From positions 90,791-154,790 of the forward strand of contig NZ_LAQP01000017.1 in NCBI RefSeq assembly GCF_000971965.1: a DNA stretch of 64,000 nucleotides, written 5' to 3'. Below are positions 37,130-46,698 of this stretch, in pieces. The notes under the pieces are model-generated. The model was given only the letters and a program-made list of their open reading frames with translations. It did no database searches and was not told the origin of the DNA. The stretch is from Paenibacillus wulumuqiensis (GTDB lineage Bacteria > Bacillota > Bacilli > Paenibacillales > Paenibacillaceae). How positions within the stretch are numbered: position 1 is the first letter of the stretch; each line of letters starts with the position of its first letter. A program made the position numbers and the translations under genes.

Positions 37130-37261
37130 AATGACACTCCTTTAGTAATATAGGTTTACGGGAAAAGTATATCTCACCTTGCCCGTTTTCTTCAATAGTA
37201 TACCTTGTTTCCAAAGTAAAATGAAGTTAATCCAGACTAAGTTTATAGGAATAAATGTTCA

Positions 37262-38191
37262 TTAATTACTGTACTCGTTGAGGATGGAACGATCTGCACC
37301 CATTGCAGAATTCATAAGATCCATCTGATTCAATTGCAGAAAGGACTGTGCACCTGCGGACAACTGAGCCGGATGAATGATCTGGCCATACAGATGACGA
37401 GTCTGCTCGGCCCATGGAACCGCGCATATTCCCCGGTTCCGGTCTTCCTCCAGTATTGTAAAAGACGGCAAAAATCCGATTCCCCACTGCTTCTGCACCG
37501 CCTGCTTGATCGCTTCGATACTGCCCAGTTCCCAGCGTACATCGGCATCCAGCGATGCCTGAGACATCGTCTCCAGCAGCCCTGCCCGGTAGGTGCATCC
37601 TTCTTCCGTGAGGATCAGCGGCTGGTCCGCCAGTGCTGCAGCCGACAGGGAAATCGCATCGGCGAGCGGATGCTGCTGATGCAGGATGATCATCATCTGC
37701 GCTTCGAACAATATCCTGCACTCGATACCGGTACTCTGATAAGGCTGGTCCAGAATCAATGCCAGATCCAGCTTGCCCTCTCTCACCTGCCGGATCAGCT
37801 CCGATTCCTGGCCGAGTACGATTTTAATTTTATATCCGGGATATTGATTGCGGAAGATTTCGAGCCGTTCCGGCAGATAGTAGAGCGACAGCGATTCGAT
37901 CGTACCGATCGTGAGTACCGGCGCTTCGGGCTGCTGATGGATCACGGCCTCTTTTGCCTGCTGCTGCAGTTCCAGCAGCTGCCGGGCATAAGGCAGCAAT
38001 CGCTCTCCCGCCGGTGTAGGCACGACCTGATTACCACTTCGCTGCAGCAGACGCTGACCGCCATACAGCTGCTCCAGCCGCTGGATATGGTTGGTGATGC
38101 TGGACTGGGCATAATCCAGTTCCAGGGCGGTACGCGTATAATTGCCCCATTTTACCAGCTCGCAAAACGTTCTCAGATAAAGCAGTTCCAT
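37262..38191 (-). CDS. LysR-family transcriptional regulator
   Basis: 309-residue regulator. The N-terminal helix-turn-helix (residues 1-60) reads YLRTFCELVKWGNYTRTALE, LDYAQSSITNHIQRLE. The effector-binding domain follows (VLTIGTIESLSLYYLPERLEIF onward). It is divergent from a rhodanese gene across 300 bases that contain a perfect 9-bp inverted repeat, so it probably controls that gene and itself. Ligand unknown. Confidence 0.92.
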   Translation of the reverse strand: MELLYLRTFCELVKWGNYTRTALELDYAQSSITNHIQRLEQLYGGQRLLQRSGNQVVPTPAGERLLPYARQLLELQQQAKEAVIHQQPEAPVLTIGTIESLSLYYLPERLEIFRNQYPGYKIKIVLGQESELIRQVREGKLDLALILDQPYQSTGIECRILFEAQMMIILHQQHPLADAISLSAAALADQPLILTEEGCTYRAGLLETMSQASLDADVRWELGSIEAIKQAVQKQWGIGFLPSFTILEEDRNRGICAVPWAEQTRHLYGQIIHPAQLSAGAQSFLQLNQMDLMNSAMGADRSILNEYSN

Positions 38192-38286
38192 CGCTGTGCC
38201 CCTTTCCTGTATCTATGCATTCTATAACGTTCAGCTTACGACAGATCATCATTTTATTGTAGCAAAATTGTTATCCACAGTGGATG

Positions 38287-38325
38287 GATCGATAGGTATC
38301 TTCAAATACGGATGCGCTATCGATC
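38287..38325. promoter_or_regulatory. Inverted repeat in the LysR/rhodanese divergent region
   Basis: GATCGATAG and CTATCGATC, perfect 9-bp arms with 21 bases between, midway between the two divergent start codons. A candidate LysR binding region, though the long spacing is not typical of a single T-N11-A site. Confidence 0.5.
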
Positions 38326-38493
38326 ATACCGATCACTGCTATTCATAACTTCATCCTACTTGCCGCCTTGCCGTCCTGTACAATTCGTAGAGAAGACAGC
38401 ATGACGCCGGTATAACCTCAACCAGCATCTGGTAGAGGAGCTGCCTGACAGCATGTTGGATCAATGATTTCTATATTAAAGGAGCTGACTGCA

Positions 38494-38949
38494 ATGAACA
38501 CACGTCCACGCTTTTCATCGGTTACCGAGATTCCTGCTGCATCCCCGGAAGAAGCCTATCGTCACTTCTCCCAACGTCTGGCCTACGAGACAGATGTCGC
38601 TGATGTGGCGGCAGATCTGGGCAAAGGCATTACCTCTTTTGTCCTGCTCGATGTTCGGGATGAACAAGCCTATGCGGAATGCCATATTCCCGGCGCCCTC
38701 TCCCTGCCCGGCCGCCGAATCACAGCGGAGAATACAGCTTCCTGGGATCGGACACAGACGATTATTACCTACTGCTGGGGACCCGCCTGCAATGGGGCCA
38801 CCCGTGCAGCTGCCAAGCTGGCCCAGCTGGGGTTTCCGGTCAAGGAAATGATCGGCGGGATGGAGTACTGGCGTCAGGAAGGTGGCGCTGTGGAGGGCAC
38901 ACTTGGGAAAGAGGCTCCGATGTACTGGCAGGCACCTGGCAGTTGCTGA
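38494..38949 (+). CDS. Rhodanese-like domain protein
   Basis: 151-residue single rhodanese domain, cytoplasmic. Domain landmarks: FVLLDVRDEQAYAECHIPGALSLPGR and the active-site loop TYCWGPACNGATRAA, where the first Cys is the likely persulfide-carrying residue. The loop is longer than in standard sulfurtransferases, so the substrate may differ. AAAGGAG lies 9 bases before the ATG at 38494; the frame is open 10 codons further. Divergent from the LysR gene, its likely regulator, and followed by a strong terminator. Confidence 0.9.
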   Translation: MNTRPRFSSVTEIPAASPEEAYRHFSQRLAYETDVADVAADLGKGITSFVLLDVRDEQAYAECHIPGALSLPGRRITAENTASWDRTQTIITYCWGPACNGATRAAAKLAQLGFPVKEMIGGMEYWRQEGGAVEGTLGKEAPMYWQAPGSC

Positions 38950-38998
38950 GGAATCGCATATTCTGATTTCTACGACTCATTTTCTCATGTTAAATTAA

Positions 38999-39046
38999 AT
39001 CCCCGGTAATCTGTATATATGTACAGATCATCGGGGATGTTTTTTT
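38999..39046 (+). terminator. Terminator after the rhodanese gene
   Basis: ATCCCCGG/TCGGGGAT outer stem and ATCTGTA/TACAGAT inner stem, followed by seven T on the plus strand. Confidence 0.88.
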
Positions 39047-39189
39047 ATCCACAGTGGATAACTGGTTTTCGGGCTGTGAAACCGTGGATAGCGGGGATAA
39101 TTTGTTAATAATTCCCTTGGCAGGTGGAGGGTGGTCTGAATGTAGTGAGTACATCCGCTGTGAAACGAGATTCTACTACTTCTTCCTTT

Positions 39190-40539
39190 TTAAATGTCGG
39201 GCGTTGGCAGAATTCTCTTTGCTTCACTCTGCGCAGGGAGATACCGGATACTGATGCAATAAAGCATTATCGCTACCAGCAGCATGAATACGGCACCTAT
39301 CTGTACAGCGCCGGATATGGACCAGAGCTGGGCGGCGGCTCCAATCAGGAAGACGCAGACGATCTGCTGTACAGCCATGACCAGACTATATACACTGCTG
39401 ATCCGGCCCATCATGCTGGCAGGCACATGATTCTGATAAAACGTAGTAAATCCTGTATTGGCAAAGGCCAGACTGAAAGCCAGCAGGAAGAAACCTGTTC
39501 CAGCCATCATCAGTGAACCTCCAAAAGCATAGATTATATAACCGATTCCTGTTCCGATCGCTCCGGCACCCAGCAGCCAGGCCACTGACAGCCGCTTGAC
39601 CACCAGCATATTCACCAGTGCACCCACGCCCAGACCTGCACCTGCAATACTGACCAGATAGCTGTATTCGCTATCGGTTACATGCAGCACTTCTTTGGTT
39701 AGCGCCACTTCCTGGGAATCCAGACCGGCAGCCAGCACCATAATCAGATAGAACAGCAGGTAAATCGTTGTAGCCATTTTGTGCTGACTGCTAAAGATGG
39801 CGACCTCGGTCCAGTCTTTTTTCAACAATGCCCATGACATTGCCGAAGACGCGCTGTCCCCGCTGTGCTGCCCTTCTTCATTCAGCTTTAGCCAGCTGCG
39901 TAATTTGCGGGCGGCATGCTTTTGAGCCATTACCGCAGAAGTACCCGTAGAACGCTCCAGATCAGGCAGCAGCATCGTTATCAGTCCGGAGCATAAGAAA
40001 CCTGCTGCCGTCAGGATGATCGCTGATTGCGGGCTCATGATCAGGAATAGCAGACCCGCTATCGCCGGTCCGATCAGAAATGCTCCTGAACTGATCAGGC
40101 TCTGTACAGCATTAAACCGTTTGCGGTGATTGCTTGGAACGAGCTGAACAATATAAGCCATCGAAGACGGGCGAAATACGGCGCTGGCCATATAAATAAA
40201 CCAGACCACCCCGTAAATGGGCCAGATCCGATCAAAAAACGGCAGTGTAAACAACAGCACAGCTCGCATTAGATCCATCAGTATCATCAGATTACGCTTA
40301 TTCATCCGATCGATCAGACTGCCGGCCCAGCCATTTGTACATAATGCAGCAAATGGCTGAAGCATATACAGACCGGCGATAGCCAGCGCCGAGCCCGACA
40401 TGTCCAGCATCGTTAGATTCAAGGCGATCAGGAAGATCCAATCTCCTGTATAGGCAATTCCGATACCTGTCAGCAGAATCGCCGGATATTTCCAGTGAGA
40501 CAGCATCTCTTGCCCTTTGGATAAGCTTATGTATTTCAT
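39190..40539 (-). CDS. Major facilitator superfamily transporter
   Basis: 449-residue, 12-helix transporter of the drug-efflux-like MFS type. Signature elements: NGWAGSLIDRMNKRNLMILMD between helices 2 and 3 (the G-x-x-x-D-R-x-x-R/K-R motif) and a central cytoplasmic loop of about 45 residues (residues 195-245). GGGG lies about 9 bases before the ATG. The start is only 2 bases past the stop of a 39-codon reading frame with a strong ribosome binding site (40542-40661), so translation may be coupled. Substrate unknown. Confidence 0.9.
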   Translation of the reverse strand: MKYISLSKGQEMLSHWKYPAILLTGIGIAYTGDWIFLIALNLTMLDMSGSALAIAGLYMLQPFAALCTNGWAGSLIDRMNKRNLMILMDLMRAVLLFTLPFFDRIWPIYGVVWFIYMASAVFRPSSMAYIVQLVPSNHRKRFNAVQSLISSGAFLIGPAIAGLLFLIMSPQSAIILTAAGFLCSGLITMLLPDLERSTGTSAVMAQKHAARKLRSWLKLNEEGQHSGDSASSAMSWALLKKDWTEVAIFSSQHKMATTIYLLFYLIMVLAAGLDSQEVALTKEVLHVTDSEYSYLVSIAGAGLGVGALVNMLVVKRLSVAWLLGAGAIGTGIGYIIYAFGGSLMMAGTGFFLLAFSLAFANTGFTTFYQNHVPASMMGRISSVYSLVMAVQQIVCVFLIGAAAQLWSISGAVQIGAVFMLLVAIMLYCISIRYLPAQSEAKRILPTPDI

Positions 40540-40541
40540 TA

Positions 40542-40661
40542 CTAATATCCCCTCTCTTGGTCAGGGACAGATCCATGAGGAAACCATCCCTGGTTGAAGT
40601 CATCTGATTCGCTACTACAGCGTATCTGTCGATCTTCGGATGGTTCCTGTATGTATTTCAT
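40542..40661 (-). CDS. 39-residue peptide upstream of the MFS transporter
   Basis: A short frame starting MKYIQEPSEDRQIRC and ending VPDQERGY, with a near-perfect ribosome binding site (AAGGAGG, 7 bases before the ATG at 40661). Its stop codon lies 2 bases before the MFS start. The site is better than that of the transporter itself, which argues that it is translated. The peptide is hydrophilic with one Cys and two Gly, and has no signal or membrane segment. It could be a leader peptide that couples or attenuates MFS translation, or the precursor of an exported peptide; no modifying enzyme is nearby, so the first is more likely. Confidence 0.5.
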   Translation of the reverse strand: MKYIQEPSEDRQIRCSSESDDFNQGWFPHGSVPDQERGY

Positions 40662-40943
40662 TTTGCCTCCTCCTTTTCTGTCTTGAATTGCTTTACAGTG
40701 TATAACAGACAAACGGGATTTACAATGGAAAGGCACGGCTGGCATTTCCCTATAACGCATTATCCAGCGATTTCTAAGGCTGTGCCTAATTGGTTTATAT
40801 CTTTTTATGGAACTGGCGATTAAAGACCACAGAACCAGTATAAGTATTAAATAAGACCTACTTTATCTTCAACAAATGGATGTCTTCCTCTGCTATGGAC
40901 TATCGATACAGCCAGCAAGAATCTCATTAAGGGAGGAACTCGC

Positions 40944-41447
40944 ATGATCGAGACGATGGAACCGCAATTCTGGAGTATGACCTATCAGGACCAGATTTCA
41001 AGGGAAGAAGCACTGGACTTCTATGATGAACTGGATGCCGTAGAGCTGGAAGAGATGATCGGAACCTGGCGCGGATTCGAGCTGCGCACCGGTCATCCGA
41101 TGGAAGGAACACTGGAGAAGCTGCACTGGTACGGCAAGGCTTTTCATTCCATCGATAACGTTGACCCTTTGCTTTTTTATAAAAAAAATGGCAGCATCTT
41201 CGCTGCCGATCCGGGCCGTCTGATGGACAAGATGAAGCTGGTACCGAGCGATGGCGGAGAAGCCCGGCTGCGCATGGTCGAACACCGTGGACGCATTACG
41301 GCAACGATGATTTACGATCATCTGCCGATTATGGATCATTTCCGCAAAGTCAGTGTGGATGTGGTCATGGGCATGATGGATATGAAAAATAATCCGCTGC
41401 CATATTTCTTTTATCTCAAAAAGCTCGGTGCACCGGCGATTCGCTAA
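40944..41447 (+). CDS. DUF4334 / GXWXG-domain protein
   Basis: 167-residue cytoplasmic protein of unknown function. The N-terminal part carries the GXWXG motif (GTWRGFELRTGHPMEG, about residues 40-55) and the C-terminal part is the DUF4334 domain (GEARLRMVEHRGRITATMIYDHLPIMDHFRKV, then FFYLKK). Both domains are typically found together. GGGAGG lies 8 bases before the ATG. It is a single-gene unit with its own terminator. Confidence 0.88.
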   Translation: MIETMEPQFWSMTYQDQISREEALDFYDELDAVELEEMIGTWRGFELRTGHPMEGTLEKLHWYGKAFHSIDNVDPLLFYKKNGSIFAADPGRLMDKMKLVPSDGGEARLRMVEHRGRITATMIYDHLPIMDHFRKVSVDVVMGMMDMKNNPLPYFFYLKKLGAPAIR

Positions 41448-41507
41448 CAGTTGTTATGTTAATAGCTGTTATATAATATGAACTCCTTTTCGCATCTATT
41501 ACTTCGA

Positions 41508-41546
41508 AGTCCCTGTGTGGTCATAATGACCGCACAGGGACTTTTT
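41508..41546 (+). terminator. Terminator after the DUF4334 gene
   Basis: AGTCCCTGTG / CACAGGGACT stem with inner GGTCAT/ATGACC pairing, then TTTTT on the plus strand. The remaining bases to 41798 hold a small direct repeat (TAATACAG three times with one variant, 41568-41590) and the promoter region of the next operon. Confidence 0.88.
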
Positions 41547-41798
41547 ATGAAGTGTGCCCTCAAGTAATACAGTAATACAGTAATGCAGTACGTGGTCTTA
41601 TTATGCGTTTTGTGGGCAGAGTGGTTTGGCTGCTGTCCGGGCAGTCAGTTTAAGAAAAGTTTAACTTTATTTTAGATCTCGTACATAATTGGCATTCTTT
41701 TATTTATGGACATGTTAGAACCTTCTTCTATGATAAGTCAGTAGCTTCACACATGAGGATCGGCTCAGAGAGAGCTCTGAATATCAGGAGGGAAATTG

Positions 41799-44564
41799 AT
41801 GAAGAATTATCCAACTTATTTGTTACTGCTGGCTGGAATCGTGACAGCCAGTCAGAGTATGACCACCCCCGCACTGGGTGCGCCAGTCAGCATTTCCGCT
41901 AATCCTATCCATCTGCAGCGTACAAGTTCGCTGGGTACCCTGTCTGCGGTGAGTTTGCAGTCCGGCGTAAGCGCCAAGCTGAGCAATATCCAGATGGCCC
42001 GCAAAAACACCGGCAGTATCCTCACCTATACCCTCACCTACACCAATAATACGTCCAGTCCATACAAGCTTATCAACGCCTTTTCCAAAGTTACGACTAC
42101 ACAGGGAATCACTGTCAAAGGCACCATCCTGCCCGAGGACAAAACCAAAACGATCGTGCCCGCCCACAATCAGTTATCCGTCACCTATTATATCAATTCC
42201 GGTACAGCAGCCAGCATCAAGGGAACCCGGGTCACCATGTTCGGCTGGGACTTTAACAGCTCCAACTATGAGAAAAAGCTGGGCAGCTTCAAGCTTCCTG
42301 CCGCCTATTCTTCTGCCATTTCCCAGGGACAGAGCAAAAAAGTCGTTATCGATAACCTGGCGATGATCCTGAAGGCAGAGAAACTTCAGACTATTCGATT
42401 TAACGATAAATCCTATGCTGTCGTCATGCTGAATATTACCAACAAGGGCTCCGAGACGCTAAGCTCGCCGAGCTACAAGACGTATCTGGAATCGGCTGGC
42501 GGCTCTTCGTTTGAGCTGCAGTTGGACCATGCAGGCCGCGAATACAGCATTCAGCCGGGAAGCAGCCGAACCGTCACCTATCTGACCGAGATTCCGGCGA
42601 CTCTAAACATGAAAAAGATGTCACTGCTCATCACCCGCAATGAACCGACACTGCAGCTGGAACTGCCTGTCGCTTCTTTCCAATTGCCTGGTACCACCAC
42701 TTCCAGTCTGGTCGTCCCTGCCAACAAGGTCAAAAAACTGGCGATCGGCAGCAGCACCGTAGAAACGCAGCTCAAGCAGGCCAGCATGTCAACGAACGGC
42801 GACAAAGCCGCCTGGGTTATGCAGTTCCGCATCAAAAACGCCAGCAGCCAGGCCGTCACGCTGCCCGCCTATGAACTGGCGATCAAATCATCCGAAGGCT
42901 ATGCTTTCCCGATCCGTACCAAAGCGCTCAGCGGCGTTACGCTGAAACCGCTGGAAGACAAAGTGATCCAGCTGGCTGTCGACATACCGCTCAAGCTCAA
43001 GCAAAGTGCACTGCAGCTGCAGCTGGTTGAGCCTTCTGCACCTGCAAGCAGCAGTACGGACAGCACAGATACCAAAGAAGCAGCTCCCGCTCCGGCTGCG
43101 GATACGTTTACCCTGCCGACTGCCTTTTACAAAATTCCTTACGCCCAGGAACAGATGCAGTCCCAGCAGACGGAATATACGGTGGATAACAGCTATGGCA
43201 GCTTCGGCGTCACACTCGATTCGATCCAGCGGATGCCATGGTCCACGGAAGATATGGTCGTTGCTAAGATCCGTCTGCGCAATGCCGGCTCCTCTTCGGT
43301 GATGATTCCGGATCTAAACGGACTGATGAAAGCCGAGAACAACCGGACGAGCAGCCCGGTGCAGCTGGTAGCGGAAAATACCGATGCCTCTTCCCTGGCT
43401 GCCGGAGACAGCGCCGTCTATTACGTCATCGGCCGCTTCCCGTATGACCATAACCTGAACCAGCTCAAAATCGAACTGAACACTGTACCGGACAAAGCCG
43501 ATACTTCCGCTGCTGCTGAGCCTTTCCTGACACTGAATACAGGGCAAATCAGCTCTGCTGTATCCAAGATTGCCAGCGGCGCTTCGTTCCATATCCCGAC
43601 TGCCGGCAAGCGAGCCGAAGTCAAGGAACGACGCACCATTACTTATCAGGGTACAGGCCAGAATATCGCCTATACCGAGCTGGAAATGAATAGCGAAGAG
43701 ACACGCACATCCAATCCATCCCGACTGGTCGCCTATTACAAAACATCGGATAACGAATACTATGAAGCTTCCGTTATCCAATCGAACAAAGCGATCCGGC
43801 CAAAAGGTAAAAATCTGATCACTATCTGGAGTCAGCTTCCATCCAATGTGAATACGTCCCAGCTGACACTGTATATCGGAGAAGGCGTCAAGGAAGGTCA
43901 GCTGGCTCAAGCGGACGACACACCTACCGCTTACATCAATGCGGTAGAACTTGCCTTGAAAAAGCAGACTCCGGCTCCGGTCGCAACACTCAGCAGCGAG
44001 ATGGAACTGTTCCCGTATACCTTTGCCGTGACACGGGCTGTCGGTACGCTGGTGGAAGGTCAGGATACCGTCTCCTTTAACATGACTTATAATCTGACCA
44101 AAAACAGCAATTACGAGGCAGGTGACACCGGTCATCGCCTGATTATGCAGTGGGTGGACCCATCCGGTCAGATCCAGGAGAAAGCCATGGTTCCGGGTAC
44201 CGATCTGGCTGCAGGCCAATCGCTCGCCTACTCCACATCCCTGACGAGCAGTGCCTACAAAACAACCAAAACCAGAAAATTCACCATCAATGTGTATGAC
44301 GAATTCCAGGGTGAACGCATTCAACTGGGAAGCCAGAGCTACAATCTGGATATGGTGCTCACAACAGTGGACAACTCTTCCAACACCGGCAGTTCTGCAC
44401 CTGCACCCGTTACTCCGGACACGCCGGATACTCCCGATACACCGGCGAATCCCGACAAACCTGGGACACCCGACAGTGCCGGCAAGGCAGGCAGCACCAG
44501 CAGGAACAGCAGTACGGACAATAGCAAAAATAGCCCATCGAACACTAATGGAGGAAAAGTATGA
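41799..44564 (+). CDS. Large secreted multi-domain protein of a MacAB-type operon
   Basis: 921 residues, no known function. An N-terminal signal peptide (YPTYLLLLAGIVTASQSMTT, cleavage near ALGAP) sends it outside. The body repeats a domain of about 90-130 residues at least four times; each copy has an 'ITNKGSETLSSPSY' type stretch (others: TYTNNTSSPYKL, IKNASSQAVTLPAY, LRNAGSSSVMIPDL), as in DUF4352-like beta-sandwich domains. A Thr/Pro/Asp tail (TPDTPDTPDTPANPDKPG) and Ser/Asn-rich end follow. AGGAGG lies 7 bases before the ATG at 41799. It overlaps the MacA-like gene by 4 bases, so it belongs to the same export or sensing system. Confidence 0.8.
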   Translation: MKNYPTYLLLLAGIVTASQSMTTPALGAPVSISANPIHLQRTSSLGTLSAVSLQSGVSAKLSNIQMARKNTGSILTYTLTYTNNTSSPYKLINAFSKVTTTQGITVKGTILPEDKTKTIVPAHNQLSVTYYINSGTAASIKGTRVTMFGWDFNSSNYEKKLGSFKLPAAYSSAISQGQSKKVVIDNLAMILKAEKLQTIRFNDKSYAVVMLNITNKGSETLSSPSYKTYLESAGGSSFELQLDHAGREYSIQPGSSRTVTYLTEIPATLNMKKMSLLITRNEPTLQLELPVASFQLPGTTTSSLVVPANKVKKLAIGSSTVETQLKQASMSTNGDKAAWVMQFRIKNASSQAVTLPAYELAIKSSEGYAFPIRTKALSGVTLKPLEDKVIQLAVDIPLKLKQSALQLQLVEPSAPASSSTDSTDTKEAAPAPAADTFTLPTAFYKIPYAQEQMQSQQTEYTVDNSYGSFGVTLDSIQRMPWSTEDMVVAKIRLRNAGSSSVMIPDLNGLMKAENNRTSSPVQLVAENTDASSLAAGDSAVYYVIGRFPYDHNLNQLKIELNTVPDKADTSAAAEPFLTLNTGQISSAVSKIASGASFHIPTAGKRAEVKERRTITYQGTGQNIAYTELEMNSEETRTSNPSRLVAYYKTSDNEYYEASVIQSNKAIRPKGKNLITIWSQLPSNVNTSQLTLYIGEGVKEGQLAQADDTPTAYINAVELALKKQTPAPVATLSSEMELFPYTFAVTRAVGTLVEGQDTVSFNMTYNLTKNSNYEAGDTGHRLIMQWVDPSGQIQEKAMVPGTDLAAGQSLAYSTSLTSSAYKTTKTRKFTINVYDEFQGERIQLGSQSYNLDMVLTTVDNSSNTGSSAPAPVTPDTPDTPDTPANPDKPGTPDSAGKAGSTSRNSSTDNSKNSPSNTNGGKV

Positions 44565-46006
44565 GAAGCAAAAAAGCAATCTGGATCACCGCTGCGACCG
44601 TTGTCGTCGCAGCTGCGGCAGCCGTATCCATCTACCATTTCTGGCCAAAACCCGAGCCGGAACCTGTCATCCCGCCCAATCTGATTACTGTACAAAAAGA
44701 TAACATCTCTGTTCAGATCAAAGGCTCCGGAGCCACCAAAGCCACCAAGCAGACGACCGTCTATGCTGCTGATCAAGGCAATGTGAATCAGGTGCTCGGC
44801 ACACTGAATATGAATGTCAAAAAAGGACAGGTGCTGATGACTTACAAAGGCGCCGATGTCTCCAAAGATATGCGGCAGCGTGTAACTACACTCAAGCAGC
44901 AGCAGACCGACCTGCACGACAAGCAGGAACAATACAAACAGCTCGTTATGGACAGCACTGTTCAGACCGATATAGATAGTGCCAAGCTGGCAATTGAAAA
45001 AGCCAAAACCGACATTGCCACCACCCAAGAAGAGATCGCTCTGCTGCAAAAAGATCAGATTCCCCATAATCCGCTGGTTGCTCCGGTCAGCGGTACAATT
45101 ACCAAAGTCAACATCGTGCCCGGCGGAGCGGTCAGTAATGGCGCAGAAGTATTCACTATCGTAGACTATCAGGACCTGAGCGCCACGATTCAGGTCGATG
45201 AGATGAATATTCCCAAAATTCATATGGGCATGAAAGCTTCGGTACAGCTGGATGCCTTACCTGACCAGATTTATACGGGTCAGGTATCTGCTATCGCCAA
45301 TGAAGGAGCGATCAAAAACGGTGTATCCACCTTTGCCGTTACGATTCATATGGACAAGGCTCCCAATGCCAAAGCAGGCATGTCGGCCCAGGCCACTATT
45401 TTTGTGGAAGAGAAAAAGAATATTCTCGTTCTTCCGATCGAGACCGTTACCCAGCGGGATGGCAAATACTTTGTCGAGCTGCAGGGCAAGCCTGATCCAC
45501 AGGCACCAGCAGGTACTCCACCTGCCACTATAGAGAAAGAAATCAAGGTCGGGATTCATAATGAAAGCCTGATCGAAGTGAAAAGCGGTCTCAAAGAAGG
45601 CGACCAGATCATTGGACCGGAGGCTGATATGTTTGGCGGAGTCGGATTATCCATGGACGGTACCGATGCCGCCATGGATAGCTCTGCCACCGATACAGGA
45701 GAGGTGGCTGTCGACAGTAACACTTCAGCGGAGGGTGACACTGCGGCGAACACTGATTCCAGCTCTTCGGCAGATGGCAGTTCAACCGACAGCAGCTCCA
45801 CTTCCGGTTCTTCTGCCGGCAGTACTTCTTCCGCAGACAGCAGCAGTACCTCGACGGATAGCACTTCTTCTACAGATAGCAGCACTAATACCTCGACAGG
45901 TAGCACATCATCTGCAGGCAGTGCCTCATCAACCGATGGCAGCTCTTCCACCGGTACCAGTACATCAACCGACAGTAGTTCTTCCACTGGAGGCGGCAGC
46001 CAATGA
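44561..46006 (+). CDS. MacA-like efflux adaptor with Ser/Thr-rich tail
   Basis: 481-residue membrane fusion protein. One N-terminal helix (AIWITAATVVVAAAAAVSIY), a lipoyl/barrel-sandwich domain (VYAADQGNVNQVLGTLN, APVSGTITKVNIVPGG), a short coiled coil (about residues 105-165), a beta-barrel (QVDEMNIPKIHMGMKASV) and a proximal domain ending IIGPEADMFGG. The last ~115 residues are low-complexity Ser, Thr, Asp and Gly. Linked by 4-base ATGA overlaps to the genes on both sides, so it is translationally coupled in the secreted protein-MacA-ATPase-permease unit. Confidence 0.9.
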   Translation: MRSKKAIWITAATVVVAAAAAVSIYHFWPKPEPEPVIPPNLITVQKDNISVQIKGSGATKATKQTTVYAADQGNVNQVLGTLNMNVKKGQVLMTYKGADVSKDMRQRVTTLKQQQTDLHDKQEQYKQLVMDSTVQTDIDSAKLAIEKAKTDIATTQEEIALLQKDQIPHNPLVAPVSGTITKVNIVPGGAVSNGAEVFTIVDYQDLSATIQVDEMNIPKIHMGMKASVQLDALPDQIYTGQVSAIANEGAIKNGVSTFAVTIHMDKAPNAKAGMSAQATIFVEEKKNILVLPIETVTQRDGKYFVELQGKPDPQAPAGTPPATIEKEIKVGIHNESLIEVKSGLKEGDQIIGPEADMFGGVGLSMDGTDAAMDSSATDTGEVAVDSNTSAEGDTAANTDSSSSADGSSTDSSSTSGSSAGSTSSADSSSTSTDSTSSTDSSTNTSTGSTSSAGSASSTDGSSSTGTSTSTDSSSSTGGGSQ

Positions 46007-46698
46007 GTACAGAACCGCTGATCCGGATGGAGAATCTGCAGCATGGCTACACGATGGCAGGGCAGCGTACGCTGATTCTGCAGGGCATCTCCTTTACTAT
46101 CGATCATGGCGAATTCGTAGCGATTATCGGCCCTTCCGGATCAGGCAAGTCGACATTGATGAATATGATCGGCTGCCTGGATCTACCGAATGAAGGTAAC
46201 TATCTGCTGGATGGACAAAATGTACGCAAACTGTCGGATAACCGTCTGGCCCGAATCCGCAACGAGAAAATCGGCTTTATTTTTCAAAATTTCAATCTGC
46301 TGCCCAAGCTGTCGGCTATTGAAAATGTAGAACTTCCCCTGATCTATCGTGGCGTCTCCTACCGGGAACGAAAAAGAAACGCCGAGGAAGCATTGATCAA
46401 AGTCGGTCTGCAGGAACGAATGCATCACCGTCCCAATCAGCTGTCCGGGGGCCAGCAGCAGCGCGTAGCAATTGCCCGTGCACTGGCCGGTCAGCCTCCA
46501 CTGCTGCTGGCGGATGAACCGACAGGTGCCCTGGACCCCAAGACAGGCAAAGAAGTAATGAGTATGCTGCAGTCGCTGAATGCACAGGGACATACCATCA
46601 TTCTGATCACCCATGATCTGGAGATCGCCGAGCAGGCCAAACGGGTCATCCGTATTCATGATGGCCAGGTCGCTGAAGATCGGAGGATTGAATTATGA
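46003..46698 (+). CDS. ABC transporter ATPase, MacB/LolD type
   Basis: 231-residue ATPase. Walker A GPSGSGKST (residues 43-51), Q loop FIFQNFNLLPKLSAIENV, signature LSGGQQQRVAIARALAG, Walker B LLLADEPTGALD and the switch His in ILITHDLEIAE. The insert and the NLLPKLSAIENVELPLIY stretch are typical of MacB/LolD/FtsE-like ATPases that work with extracytoplasmic-domain permeases. Four-base overlaps connect it to the adaptor and the permease. Confidence 0.95.
   Translation: MSTEPLIRMENLQHGYTMAGQRTLILQGISFTIDHGEFVAIIGPSGSGKSTLMNMIGCLDLPNEGNYLLDGQNVRKLSDNRLARIRNEKIGFIFQNFNLLPKLSAIENVELPLIYRGVSYRERKRNAEEALIKVGLQERMHHRPNQLSGGQQQRVAIARALAGQPPLLLADEPTGALDPKTGKEVMSMLQSLNAQGHTIILITHDLEIAEQAKRVIRIHDGQVAEDRRIEL

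Noticed and set aside
41566..41590. Three near-identical 8-base words (TAATACAG)
   Set aside because: Too short to call more than a local slippage repeat.
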